Positions 8,328 through 17,700 of a DNA stretch of 64,000 bases are shown in pieces. The stretch is from Trebonia sp963795335 (GTDB taxonomy: Bacteria > Actinomycetota > Actinomycetes > Streptosporangiales > Streptosporangiaceae), in the NCBI GenBank assembly GCA_963795335.1, contig CAWCHI010000009.1, positions 1 to 64,000 of the forward strand. The letters are read 5' to 3'. Under the pieces are notes generated by a model, which was not told where the DNA came from, searched no databases, and was given only the letters and a program-made list of their open reading frames with translations. The position numbers and the translations under genes are program-made. The stretch's first letter is position 1. The number at the start of each line of letters is the position of its first letter.

Positions 8328-10267
8328 TCAGTCGCGAATGCGGCGCAGGTCGCCCGGGAGGCGCTCGGTCACCCGGGCCCGGTCCAGGTACTCCAGCAGC
8401 GGGATCGCCACCCGCCGGGAGGTGTGCAGCGCCTGGCGGGCCTGTGAGGTAGAGAACGGCTGGTCGAGCCCGGCCAGCACGCGGGCCGCCGCCTTGTCGG
8501 CGTCCGGCGCCAGCACGATCAGGTCGGCCACGCGCAGCAGCAGGCCGGCCCGGGCGGCCGTCGCCACCGCCCGGGCGTCAAGGCCGAGGGCGCGCAACCG
8601 CCCGGCCTCGGGGGCCGCGAACGGGTCGTGGGCCAGGGCGTCGAGGACGGACCGGACGGCGGCCGCGAGCGTGGCCGGGAGCGGGCCCGCGGGAGCGCCC
8701 CGGTCCTGCTGCTGGCCGGTCTCAGGCGGGGCCTGGCGGGCGCAGATCCGCAGGTAGCCGCCGTCCATCACGACGTCTCCGGTCGCCAGTGCGCGCACCA
8801 GGTCGCGGCTGGGGAGGCCGAGCGCGGCCCGGGCCGCCTCGGCCGGCATGCCGGGAGCGAGCGGGTCGCGGGCGCAGAAGGCGGCCACCACCGTGGGCAG
8901 CTCGGCCTGCAGCCTGGCCCAGTGCGCGGGGTCGGCCAGCCAGCCGGCCGCCACCGGTTCGGGCGGCGGGCCGATCCCGGCCGCCGCCAGCTGCGCCGCC
9001 GCCAGCAGCTTATGCCGGCCGAGCAGGTCAGCCGGGCGCGGGCGGTCCGGCCAGGAACAGAGCGCGCGGACTGCCGCCGCGCCCGCGCCGCGCCGGCCGA
9101 GCGGGGGCGGGAACGGGTCGAGGACGGTCGCGCCGTAGAGGGCGATCCCGGCCGCGCCCGGGTCGCGCAGGATCACCCGGTCACCCGCGTGCAGCGGCAG
9201 CGGGTGCCGCAACCGCAGCCGGGCGTAGCTGACACTGCCCTCGCCCGGCGCCCCGGAGACCGTCTCCCGCCCAGGGGCGACGCTGGTCCCGGGGTCGCGC
9301 CCGAGCAGCCGCAGCCGCGCCTGGGTCCGGGCCGAGCCGATGTGCAGCAGCAGTTCGGCTGGGAATTTCGGCTGGGGCCCGGGCCCGCGGGTGGCGATGC
9401 GCACGTCGATCTCGCCGGTTACCGTCCAGCGGCCCGGTTCGATCAGCGCCATGCCCCGCGTGGGCTCGCCCGCCGGGATGCCGCGCAGGTTGAGAGCGAC
9501 CCGGGCGACCCCGGCGACCGCCTCGGCGGGCGCGCCGAGCGTCTCGAGGCCGCGCACCCGGACGACCCGGCCGGGCGGGCTGAGCTCGAGCTCCTGGCCG
9601 TTGCGGACCCGCCCGGCCGGCAGCGTGCCGGTGACCACGGTCCCCGCGCCCTTGATGGTGAACGAGCGGTCGATCCAGAGCCGGACCGGCCCGTCGGTCC
9701 CCGGCGCCCCCGACGGGCCGGCCCAGGCGGGGCCTGGCCGGACGGGGCCCCCAGCGTGGCCGCCAGCCGGCTGAGGGCCGACCGCAGGTCCGCCAGGCCC
9801 GCACCAGTGACGGCGCTGACGCTGACCGCCTCGACCGCGCCGAGGCTGGTCCGCGCCAGCTCAGCCCGGGCCACGCGGCTCGCGGGGGCGGGGTCGGCCA
9901 GGTCGGCCCGGGTGATGACGAGCAGGCCGTGGCGGACCCCGAGGGCGTCGACGGCGGCCAGGTGCTCGGCCGACTGCGGCATCCAGCCGCCGTCGGCGGC
10001 CACCACGAACATGACCGCGGGCACCGGGCCCAGCCCGGCCAGCATGTTCGGCACGAAACGCTCGTGGCCGGGCACGTCGACGAAGGCCAGCTGCTCCCCC
10101 GCCGCGGCTCCGGGCCGGGGGGGCAACGTCATCCAGGCGTAACCCAGGTCGATCGTCATGCCGCGGCGGCGCTCTTCCGCCCAGCGGTCCGGTTCCATCC
10201 CGGTCAGCGCCCTGACCAGGGTGGACTTGCCGTGGTCGACGTGCCCGGCCGTCGCCACCACGTACAT
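8328..10267 (-). pseudogene. selB: Selenocysteine-specific elongation factor SelB, frameshifted
   Basis: SelB carries Sec-tRNA to UGA codons marked by a SECIS element. The 5' part reads ATAGHVDHGKSTLVRALTG (GTPase G1), DVPGHERFV (G3) and a TRAD motif. It then runs out of frame in a linker at about 9690-9780. The 3' part resumes in a frame shifted by one base, starting VRLWIDRSFTIKGAGTVVTGTLPAGRV (split here by the numbering at about 9640). It continues through the beta-barrel domains to the winged-helix C-terminus. A net one-base loss explains the break. Both halves are well conserved, which favours a sequencing error or a very recent mutation. The start at 10267 has GGAG close upstream; an in-frame ATG at 10297 overlaps the selA stop (ATGA). 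Confidence 0.88.
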
Positions 10268-10293
10268 CAGGTCTCCGTTCCCATCAGGCCAGA

Positions 10294-11697
10294 TCATCCA
10301 TCTGGCACCGTCCCGGCCGCGGCCAGAACGGCCGCGATGATTCGGTCGTCGTCATCCGGGTCGACCGAGCGCAAGTCGAGCAGCAGGCGGCCCTTCTCCA
10401 CCCGGCCCGCCACTGCGGGCACCTCGCCCCGGCGCACCGGCGGGCCGCTGCGCAGCGCCGCCGCCAGCTCCTCGGGCAGGGCGACGGCGGCGCTTGGCAG
10501 CGTCACGCCCGGGGCGCCGCCGCCGCCGACGGCCGCCTCGGTGCTGGCCACGCTGGCCCCGAGCAGCCGGCCGGCGAGGGCGGCGGCTATCCGCGAGGCC
10601 CGCTCGGCCAGTGCCGCCTGGTCGGCCGCGAGCGCGCGGGCGACCGGCGGCGGCGGGCCGCTGACGGTTGCCTCGAGGGCGGCCAGGGTCAGCTTGTCGA
10701 CCCGCAGGGCACGGGCCAGCGGGTGCCGCAGCAGGCGGCGGACTACTGCCTCGTCGCCCAGCAGGAGGCCGGCCTGCGGACCTCCGAGCAGCTTGTCGCC
10801 GCTGGCGGTGACCAGGTTGGCGCCGTCCGCGAGGGACGTGGCCGCGTCGGGCTCATCCGGCAAGAGCGGATGCGGCGCGAGCAGCCCGGAGCCGATGTCG
10901 TGGACGACGGTGACGTGCAGCGCCGCCAGCTCGGCCACAGTCGCCGACCGGGTGAAGCCTTCCACCCGGTAGTTGGACGGGTGCACCTTGAGGATGAAGC
11001 CGGTATCGGCCGACAGCGCCTGCCGGTAGTCGTCGGCCGTGGTCCGGTTGGTGGTACCGACCTCCCGCAGCCGGGCCCCGGTGCTGGTCAGCAGTTCCGG
11101 GAGGCGGAACCGGTCGCCGATCTCGATGAGCTCACCCCGGCTGATGACGATCTCGCGGCCGGCCGCGAGCGCGGTAGCGGCCAGCGCCAGCGCGGCGGCG
11201 TTGTTGTTGACGACGCCCGCCGCCGCGGCCCCGGGCACCGCCCGCAGCAGCGCGTCGAGGAGACCGCGGCCGCGCTGCCGGGCCCGGGTCCCGGTCTCCA
11301 GGTCGTACTCGACGTCGCAGGTGCCGGCGGCGGCGGCGAGGGCGTCGCGGGCGGCGGCGCTGAGCGGGGCCCGGCCCAGGTTGGTGTGCACCAGCACTCC
11401 GGTCGCGTTGATGACGGGGATCAGCGAGGAGGCGGCAGGCGGCAGGTCGGCGGCGGCGGCGTCGGCCACCTGCCCCGGGCCGATTTCGCCGTTCCTGGCC
11501 CGCTGCTGGGCGCGGTTGACCGCGGCCTTGACCAGCTCGCGGCCGAGGCGGCGCTGGGCGGCGGCCATCCGCGGGTCGTCCAGCAGCTGATCGGTGCGGG
11601 GGATCTTCCTGAGGGCAGCGCGGGCACCGCCGTCCGCCCCGTCGCCCGGGGCGTTCCGGGCGGCGCCGCCCGGGGCGCCGCGGGCGATATCATCCAC
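10294..11697 (-). CDS. selA: L-seryl-tRNA(Sec) selenium transferase SelA
   Basis: A 467-residue PLP enzyme that converts Ser-tRNA(Sec) to Sec-tRNA(Sec) with selenophosphate. Family blocks are clear: INATGVLVHTNLGRAPLS, VVNNNAAAL, SRGELIEIGDRFRLPEL, VGTTNRT, VHPSNYRVEGFT and the PLP-lysine motif SGDKLLGGPQAG. The frame stays open to 11934, but the GTG at 11697 gives a length close to the roughly 460-residue family norm. The extra upstream residues look non-coding, so this start is chosen with moderate confidence. Its stop overlaps the upstream selB start codon. selC (tRNA-Sec) and selD are not in the window, and no selenoprotein gene was recognised here. Confidence 0.92.
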   Translation of the reverse strand: MDDIARGAPGGAARNAPGDGADGGARAALRKIPRTDQLLDDPRMAAAQRRLGRELVKAAVNRAQQRARNGEIGPGQVADAAAADLPPAASSLIPVINATGVLVHTNLGRAPLSAAARDALAAAAGTCDVEYDLETGTRARQRGRGLLDALLRAVPGAAAAGVVNNNAAALALAATALAAGREIVISRGELIEIGDRFRLPELLTSTGARLREVGTTNRTTADDYRQALSADTGFILKVHPSNYRVEGFTRSATVAELAALHVTVVHDIGSGLLAPHPLLPDEPDAATSLADGANLVTASGDKLLGGPQAGLLLGDEAVVRRLLRHPLARALRVDKLTLAALEATVSGPPPPVARALAADQAALAERASRIAAALAGRLLGASVASTEAAVGGGGAPGVTLPSAAVALPEELAAALRSGPPVRRGEVPAVAGRVEKGRLLLDLRSVDPDDDDRIIAAVLAAAGTVPDG

Positions 11698-11881
11698 GCT
11701 GGTGACCCTACCCGGCGGGCGAGGGGGCGCCCACCCGCGCGGGGCTGCGAACGAGCAGGGCCTGTTCTTCTCCCTCGTGCTCGACCGGCAGCGGGCCAAC
11801 CTTCCGGTGGGCTGGCGGCGGGCCCGCTCCGGGCTTCTTAGACTTTGACTGACCGGAGGCGTCAGGCGAGGCGAGGCGGGC

Positions 11882-12471
11882 ATGGCAGAGCACCTGGAGA
11901 TCGAGCAGAAGTTCGACGTGGAGACGGGGTTCACCCGGCCCTCGTTCGGTGGGCTGGCCGGGATCAGCGCCGACGCGGCGGTGCTGTACCACCTGTCGGC
12001 GACCTACTACGACACCGCCGACCAGCGGCTGGCCGCCAGCAAGATCACGCTGCGGCGGCGCACCGGCGGCTCCGACGAGGGCTGGCACCTGAAGCTGCCG
12101 GCCGCCGACGGCGCCCGGCGCGAGATCCACGCGCCGCTCGGCCCGGGCGACGAGCCGGTGCCCGGCGAGCTGGCCGCGCGGGTGGCCGGGGTCACCGCGG
12201 CCGGCCCCTCGCGCCCATCGCCCAGCTGGATACCGAACGGGAGGTGGTGACCCTGCACGGCGACGACGGCTCCGTCCGGGCGGAGGTCGCCGACGACGCG
12301 GTGACCGCCCGGCGGCTGCCCGCGGGCGAGCCGCTGCGCTGGCGGGAGGTCGAGGTGGAGGTGACCGAGGCCGACCCGGAGCTGCAACGGGCGGCGGCGG
12401 AGGTGCTCCTCGAGGCGGGCGCCCGGCCGGCCGGGCACGCCTCCAAGCTCGCCCGGGTGCTGGACGCGTGA
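11882..12471 (+). pseudogene. CYTH-domain (triphosphate tunnel) protein, frameshifted
   Basis: The N-terminus EHLEIEQKFDV carries the ExExK signature of CYTH proteins, which bind triphosphates or polyphosphate with metal. It is followed by ATYYDTADQRLAASKITLRRR and GWHLKLP. Around 12190-12225 the frame shifts by a net one-base loss. The second half (PLAPIAQLDTEREVV, LRWREVEVEV, HASKLARVLDA) completes the usual domain. The family often has a CHAD domain after CYTH; none follows here. Read through, the protein would be about 195 residues. Whether the shift is a sequencing error or true decay is unknown. Confidence 0.8.
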
Positions 12472-12568
12472 CCCGGTCACCCGGCGGGCTGGCCTGGTGC
12501 TGAGCGGAGACAGCGCGGATTCTCAGAGGGAATCCAGATGAAACTCGCGGGCTGCGGGACGGCTGGCC

Positions 12569-12588
12569 TTGTCATAGTGGGGTGACAA
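12569..12588. promoter_or_regulatory. Inverted repeat upstream of the two-component operon
   Basis: TTGTCA-N8-TGACAA is a perfect 6-bp dyad about 35-53 bases ahead of the response-regulator start. Its position suits autoregulation by the regulator, which is an inference. Confidence 0.4.
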
Positions 12589-12621
12589 CCACGGGAACGA
12601 GCAGCTGCGAGTGAGCAACCG

Positions 12622-13440
12622 ATGATGCCTGATGACCTGAGGGACGGACCCCGCGTCACTGATGCCGCGGCCACGGTCACACCCGGCGACGGCACGGGTG
12701 CTGGCACGGTGACGCTCGGGCGCGGGGCCGGCACCCAGCACCCTGACGGCACCCCGGTCCGGGTGCTTGTCGTCGACGACGAGCCCAGCCTGGCCGAGCT
12801 GCTGTCGAGCGTGCTGCGCTACGAGGGCTGGTCGGTGCAGACCGCGGGCAGCGGGGCCGAGGCGGTCCGGGCGGGCCGCGACTTCCGGCCCGACGCAGTG
12901 GTCCTCGACATCATGCTGCCCGACTTCGACGGGGTCGAAGTGATGCGGCGGCTGCGGTCCGACCTGCCCGGCGTGTGCGTGCTGTTCCTGACCGCGCGGG
13001 ACGCGGTCGAGGACCGGGTGGCCGGGCTGACCGCGGGGGGCGACGACTACGTCACCAAGCCGTTCAGCCTCGAGGAGGTACTGGCGCGGCTGCGGGGGCT
13101 GCTGCGCCGGGCCAACCTGGCCCGCACGACCGGCGGCGAGAACGGCCTCACGGTGTCCGACCTGACCATGGACGAGGACGCCCGCGAGGTGCGCCGCGGC
13201 GGTGAGCTCATTGACCTCACCGCGACCGAGTTCGAGCTGCTCCGCTTCCTCATGCGCAACCCGCGGCGGGTGCTGTCGAAGGCGCAGATCCTCGACCGGG
13301 TGTGGAACTACGACTTCGGCGGGCAGGCCCACGTGGTCGAGCTGTACATCAGCTACCTGCGGAAGAAGATCGACGCGGGCCGCGAGCCGCTGATCCACAC
13401 CGTCCGCGGCGTCGGGTACGTGCTGAAGCCGGCTGGCTGA
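12622..13440 (+). CDS. OmpR/PhoB-family response regulator
   Basis: A 272-residue cytoplasmic regulator. An unusual roughly 45-residue Gly/Thr-rich leader precedes the receiver domain (VRVLVVDDEPSLAELL). The phospho-acceptor Asp is in VVLDIMLPDFDG, and the conserved Thr and Lys are in FLTARD and TKPFS. The C-terminal winged helix (ATEFELLRFLMRNPRRVLSKAQILDRVW, split by the numbering) binds DNA. A shorter protein starting nearer VRVLVV is possible, because no strong ribosome site marks the ATG at 12622. The stop overlaps the kinase start (TGATG). It resembles the mycobacterial TrcR/PrrA type, but the signal is unknown. Confidence 0.93.
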   Translation: MMPDDLRDGPRVTDAAATVTPGDGTGAGTVTLGRGAGTQHPDGTPVRVLVVDDEPSLAELLSSVLRYEGWSVQTAGSGAEAVRAGRDFRPDAVVLDIMLPDFDGVEVMRRLRSDLPGVCVLFLTARDAVEDRVAGLTAGGDDYVTKPFSLEEVLARLRGLLRRANLARTTGGENGLTVSDLTMDEDAREVRRGGELIDLTATEFELLRFLMRNPRRVLSKAQILDRVWNYDFGGQAHVVELYISYLRKKIDAGREPLIHTVRGVGYVLKPAG

Positions 13441-15137
13441 TGCCGGCGCTGCGCGCGCTGGCCCCGAGGAAACTGCTGCCGACGACCCTGCGCGGCAAGC
13501 TCATCGCCGGGCTGATGGCCCTGCTCACCGCCGCCTGCGCGGCCGTCGGGGTGGTCACCTACCTGGCCGTCCAGCACTCCCTGGAGCGCGAGCTCAACAA
13601 CCAGCTGCAGACCGCCAGCGGCCTGGCCCACAGCTGCTGGGAGCACGCGATGGGCGGCCCCGACGGCGGCCCCGACGGCGACAACGACGACGGCGGCAAC
13701 CCCCCTGCCGCCAGCACGAGCGCCGTCGCCCGGCCGCAGTCGGCCCCGGCGGGCATACCGGCCTCGGTGGCCACCTGCCAGGGCCTGGGCGAGGACACCT
13801 TCATCGCCTATGTCTCCGCGGACGGCAGCTGGCAGTGCGGCCTCATCGGCGACAGCGATTTCAAGCTGACCGCGGCCGACGAGAAGACCCTGCTCAGCAT
13901 CACCCCGGTGGCCGCCGCGGAGTCGTCCGGCAGCGCTCCGCTCCCCACCACCACCCGCTACCTGAGCTGGGCCAAGGGGACCTACGAGCTCACCGCGTCC
14001 AGCGACCCGGACGGTGACGGGTCCATCTACATCACTGGCCTGTCGCTCAGCGACACGCACGACATGCTCCGCGACATCGCCCTGGCCGAGGCGGCCGTCT
14101 TCGGCGTCGTCCTGGTGCTGGCGGGCGTGCTGGGTACGCTGTGGGTCCGGCTCTCGCTGCGCCCGCTGCGCCGTGTCGCCGCCACCGCGTCGGCCGTGGC
14201 CGAGTTGCCGCTGGAGACAGGCGAGGTATCGCTGCCGGCCGGCGTGCCCGACGCCGACCCGGAAACCGAGACCGGCCAGGTCGGGCTGGCCTTCAACCGG
14301 ATGCTGGGGCACGTGGAGAACGCGCTCCAGCGGCGGGCCGCCAGCGAGGCCCGGCTGCGCCGGTTCGCGGCCGACGCCAGCCACGAGCTGCGCACGCCGC
14401 TGGCCGCGATCCGGGGCTACGCCGAGCTCGCGCTGCTGCGCCCGGGCGCGGCACCCGAGCCGGTCACCCATGCCCTCGGCCGGGTGCTGTCGGAGTCGCG
14501 GCGGATGAGTGTCCTGGTCGACGACCTGCTGCTGCTGGCCCGGCTGGACGCGGGCCGTCCCTTGTCGCGCGCGCCGGTCGACATGACCCGGCTGGCGATC
14601 GACGCGGCGAGCGACGCCCAGGCCGCCCGCCCTGGTCACCGCTGGGTGCTGGAGCTGCCCGACGACCCGGTGTCGGTGCTGGGCGACGAGGACCGGCTCC
14701 GGCAGGTGCTGGGCAACCTCCTGTCCAACGCCGGGCGGCACACCCCCGACGGGACCACCGTCACCCTCCGGCTCAGCGACACGCTGGACGCCAGCGACGC
14801 GGGTGTCGCCAGGGGCAGTGGCACCACGGGCAGCGTCGCGGCGGGCAGGGGGACCGACTCGGTCGCGCGCGGCACCGTGCCGCCCGCGCCCCGGCTGGTG
14901 GTCTCGGTCACCGACGACGGCCCCGGCATCCCGGCGGGGCTGCTGCCCGACCTGTTCGAGCGGTTCACCCGGGCCGACACGTCCCGCTCGCACGTCGCCG
15001 ACGCGAACTCGACCGGCCTCGGGCTGGCGATCGTCGACGCGGTGGTCGCCGCCCACTCCGGCGCGATCCTGCTCACCAGCCGGCCGGGGATGACCCGGTT
15101 CACCATCGTGCTGAGCGCGCTGGCGGCGGACGCCTGA
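13440..15137 (+). CDS. Membrane sensor histidine kinase
   Basis: A 565-residue kinase partner of the preceding regulator, coupled by a one-base overlap. TM1 is at about residues 16-40, and an extracytoplasmic loop of about 150 residues is rich in Gly/Asp/Asn. TM2 (about residues 213-235) leads into a HAMP segment. The H-box is ADASHELRTPLAAIRGYAEL. The N-box is LGNLLSNAGRHTP and the ATP-lid G-boxes are VTDDGPGIP and STGLGLAIV. A low-complexity Gly/Ser/Thr insert sits between the N and G1 boxes. The enzyme should autophosphorylate at the H-box His and pass phosphate to the regulator. The loop gives no recognisable ligand domain. Confidence 0.93.
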   Translation: MPALRALAPRKLLPTTLRGKLIAGLMALLTAACAAVGVVTYLAVQHSLERELNNQLQTASGLAHSCWEHAMGGPDGGPDGDNDDGGNPPAASTSAVARPQSAPAGIPASVATCQGLGEDTFIAYVSADGSWQCGLIGDSDFKLTAADEKTLLSITPVAAAESSGSAPLPTTTRYLSWAKGTYELTASSDPDGDGSIYITGLSLSDTHDMLRDIALAEAAVFGVVLVLAGVLGTLWVRLSLRPLRRVAATASAVAELPLETGEVSLPAGVPDADPETETGQVGLAFNRMLGHVENALQRRAASEARLRRFAADASHELRTPLAAIRGYAELALLRPGAAPEPVTHALGRVLSESRRMSVLVDDLLLLARLDAGRPLSRAPVDMTRLAIDAASDAQAARPGHRWVLELPDDPVSVLGDEDRLRQVLGNLLSNAGRHTPDGTTVTLRLSDTLDASDAGVARGSGTTGSVAAGRGTDSVARGTVPPAPRLVVSVTDDGPGIPAGLLPDLFERFTRADTSRSHVADANSTGLGLAIVDAVVAAHSGAILLTSRPGMTRFTIVLSALAADA

Positions 15138-15177
15138 CCCGGCGCCCGCCGCTCAGCCGATTTCCGCTGAGCCCGGC

Positions 15178-16914
15178 CTAGCGACCGGGCACCTCGTCGG
15201 CCGGCTCCACGTGCCCGGCCTCGTGACGGCCGCCGCCGTGATGCGCCCCGTCGCGGTGACCGCCTTCGTGGCGGCCGCCTTCATGGCGGCCGCCGTGACG
15301 CCCGGCCGCCTGTCCGGCCGCATCCCCGTTCACCCCCTGCTCGGCGGCGAGCCCGCTGGCACCGCCGGGCCCGGCTCCCTCCTCCGCCGCCGCCGCGGCC
15401 GGAGCCGCGCCTGTCTGCGGGGCCCGGCCCTGGAGCGGGCCGCTGCGCATCAGCGAACCGCAGAGCACCGCTCCGGCCAGGAAGATGGCCGCACACCACC
15501 AGAACGCGGTCGTGTAGCCGTGCACCAGCGCCGCCTGCGTAACCGCCGCGGTCGGCTTCCCATGCAGGTGGGCCACCAGGTAGCTGGCCGTCGCGCTGGC
15601 GGCGATGGTGTTCAGCAGGGCCAAGCCGATCGCCCCGCCGAGCTGCTGGCCGGTGTTGACCGAGGCCGACGCGACCCCGGTGTCCTGCGGCGCCACCCCG
15701 TAGGTGCCGGTGTTGAACGCGGTCGAGAACATCAGGCCCATGCCCAGCCCGGTGATGATGATCGGGCCGAGGATGTCGGCCGCGTAGCTCGAGTGCGGGC
15801 CGATCCGGGTCAGCCAGACCATCCCCGCTGACGCCAGGATCAGGCCGGCCGAGACGATCGGCTTCGGCCCGATGCGCGGCATCAGCACGATGTTGGACAC
15901 GTTCGACGAGGTGGCGACGCCGGCGATCATCGGCAGGAACGCGACACCGGTGATCACCGGCGAGTAGCCGAGCGTGTCCTGCAGGTAGTAGGTGAGGAAG
16001 AGGAAGATGCCGAACATCCCGGCCCCCACGATCAGGATGCCCAGGTAGGCCGCCCCCCGGTTCCGGTCGAGCACCACCCGGGGCGGCAGCAGCGGGTTCC
16101 TGGCCCGGGACATCCAGAACGCGAACACGGCCAGCAGCACGACCCCAGCCGCGAGGAACCCCCAGGTCGACGTGGTCGACCAGTTATGCGTGGCGGCGTT
16201 GGAGAACCCGTAGACGAGGCAGAACATGCCCGCCGAGACGAGGATGACCCCGGGCACGTCCAGCCGCGCCCCGGTCCGCGGCTGCTTGTGCAGCAGCAGC
16301 AAGGCGCCGATGATCGCGGCGCCGGCGAAGACGAGGTTGATGTACAGGCACCAGCGCCAGGACAGGTACGAGGTCAGCGCGCCGCCGAGCAGCAGCCCGA
16401 CTGCGCCGCCGCCGGCCGCGACCGAGCCGTAGATGCCGAACGCCTTGCCCCGCTCGCTGGGGATGGTGAAGGTGGTGGCGAGCAGCGACAGCGCGGCCGG
16501 GGCGAGCATCGCGCCGAACACGCCCTGCGCGGCCCGGGCGGTGACCAGCATCTCGAAGTTCACCGAGGCCCCGCCCACCGCGGAGGCCAGCGCGAATCCA
16601 GCCAGGCCGGTGACGAACATGACCTTGCGGCCGATCAAGTCGGCCAGCCGCCCGCAGAACAGCAGCAGGCTGCCGAACGACAGCGAGTACGCCGTCACGA
16701 TCCACTGCCGGTCCACGTTGCTGAACCCAAGGTCGTGCTGAGCCGACGGCAACGCGATGTTCATCACCGTGGCGTCGAGCACCACCATCAGCTGCGCGAT
16801 CCCGATCACGACCAGGATCAGCCAGCGCCGCGGGTCGGGCTGCGCCGCGGCCGACCCGCCGCGGTGCTGCGTCCCGCTGTCCCCCGCCGGCGCGGGGACG
16901 CTTCCCTCGGACAT
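15178..16914 (-). CDS. MFS drug exporter, DHA2 (EmrB/QacA) type, with His-rich C-terminal tail
   Basis: About 578 residues with 14 predicted transmembrane segments. The first helix motif LMVVLDATVMNIALPSAQ is typical of proton-driven multidrug exporters. The ATG at 16914 is preferred to an in-frame TTG at 16926. The last 45 residues are unusual: a Gly/Arg/His/Glu tail with eight His and a GGRHE repeat, encoded by short tandem repeats (about 15219-15305). Such a cytoplasmic tail could bind metal, or may simply reflect repeat expansion. The gene is divergent from the TetR gene and shares a dyad with it, so substrate-induced derepression is likely. Confidence 0.9.
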   Translation of the reverse strand: MSEGSVPAPAGDSGTQHRGGSAAAQPDPRRWLILVVIGIAQLMVVLDATVMNIALPSAQHDLGFSNVDRQWIVTAYSLSFGSLLLFCGRLADLIGRKVMFVTGLAGFALASAVGGASVNFEMLVTARAAQGVFGAMLAPAALSLLATTFTIPSERGKAFGIYGSVAAGGGAVGLLLGGALTSYLSWRWCLYINLVFAGAAIIGALLLLHKQPRTGARLDVPGVILVSAGMFCLVYGFSNAATHNWSTTSTWGFLAAGVVLLAVFAFWMSRARNPLLPPRVVLDRNRGAAYLGILIVGAGMFGIFLFLTYYLQDTLGYSPVITGVAFLPMIAGVATSSNVSNIVLMPRIGPKPIVSAGLILASAGMVWLTRIGPHSSYAADILGPIIITGLGMGLMFSTAFNTGTYGVAPQDTGVASASVNTGQQLGGAIGLALLNTIAASATASYLVAHLHGKPTAAVTQAALVHGYTTAFWWCAAIFLAGAVLCGSLMRSGPLQGRAPQTGAAPAAAAAEEGAGPGGASGLAAEQGVNGDAAGQAAGRHGGRHEGGRHEGGHRDGAHHGGGRHEAGHVEPADEVPGR

Positions 16915-16970
16915 TCCAACCGCCAATCTGGAGGATATAGTTCCGTTTACTGGAGGAGCATAACACGAAG

Positions 16971-16987
16971 CGGAGGAACCCCCTCCG
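16971..16987. promoter_or_regulatory. TetR-type operator candidate in the divergent exporter/regulator promoter
   Basis: CGGAGG-N5-CCTCCG lies 21 bases before the tetR start. The arms extend outward as CGAA...TTCG with one bulged base. Location and symmetry fit autoregulation plus control of the exporter. Confidence 0.5.
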
Positions 16988-17007
16988 TTCGGGGTAGGCT
17001 AACGACT

Positions 17008-17700
17008 ATGACGGGTAACGGCGACCAGAGGTCTCACGACGAGCGGCCGCTGCGCCGCGACGCCGAGCGCAACCGGCAGCGCATCCTCGCCGCCGCGGCC
17101 GGCGTCTTCGGCGAGCGCGGCCTCGACGCCACCCTGGACGAGGTCGCCCGGGCGGCGGGCGTCGGCGTGGGCACCGTCTACCGCCGCTTCCCGGACAAGG
17201 AGTCGCTGATCGCCGAGCTGTTCCGGGACCGCATCGACAACCTGGTGACGGTGGCCGAGGACGCCTGCGGGGCGGCCAACCCGTGGGACGGGCTGGTCTC
17301 CTACCTGGAGTACGCCGCCGCCGCGATGGCCCGCGACCACGGCCTGCGGGAGCTGATGATGTTCGGCACCTACGACCGGGACCAGGTCTGCTACGCCCGC
17401 GACCGGATGCGCCCGGTGATCAGCAAGCTGGTCGAGCGCGCGCAGGCAGCGGGAGACGTGCGGCCCGACTTCGGCGTGACCGACGTCAAGATGATCGCGT
17501 TCATGCTCGGCTCGGTGGCCGAGTACGCCGCCTCGGTCGCCCCCGAGGTGTGGCGCCGCTACCTGATCCTGCTGCTCGACGGGCTGCGCCCGGCCCGGGA
17601 CAGCGTCTCCGCGCTGCCGGTGCCCGCGCTGACCGCGGCCGAGCTGACGGAGCTGATGGCGGGCGCGGCCCGCGGCCCGCGCCCGGCCCCACGCCGCTGA
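17008..17700 (+). CDS. TetR/AcrR-family transcriptional regulator
   Basis: A 230-residue repressor. The N-terminal helix-turn-helix is ILAAAAGVFGERGLDATLDEVARAAGVGVGTVYRRFPDKESLI (split by family block: DEVARAAGV, then GTVYRRFPDKE). The C-terminal ligand domain is helical and ends in a Pro/Arg tail. It lies head to head with the DHA2 exporter, with a CGGAGG dyad between them. By analogy to TetR/QacR pairs it probably represses the exporter until a substrate binds. The ligand is unknown. Confidence 0.92.
   Translation: MTGNGDQRSHDERPLRRDAERNRQRILAAAAGVFGERGLDATLDEVARAAGVGVGTVYRRFPDKESLIAELFRDRIDNLVTVAEDACGAANPWDGLVSYLEYAAAAMARDHGLRELMMFGTYDRDQVCYARDRMRPVISKLVERAQAAGDVRPDFGVTDVKMIAFMLGSVAEYAASVAPEVWRRYLILLLDGLRPARDSVSALPVPALTAAELTELMAGAARGPRPAPRR

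Noticed and set aside
9690..9780. Programmed -1 frameshift in selB
   Set aside because: No X-XXY-YYZ heptamer in frame, and four other genes in the window show the same kind of one-base shift, so error or mutation is simpler.
11700..11880. Possible selC (tRNA-Sec) beside selA
   Set aside because: No clover-leaf with a TCA anticodon, long variable arm or T-loop could be traced on either strand. selC is probably elsewhere.
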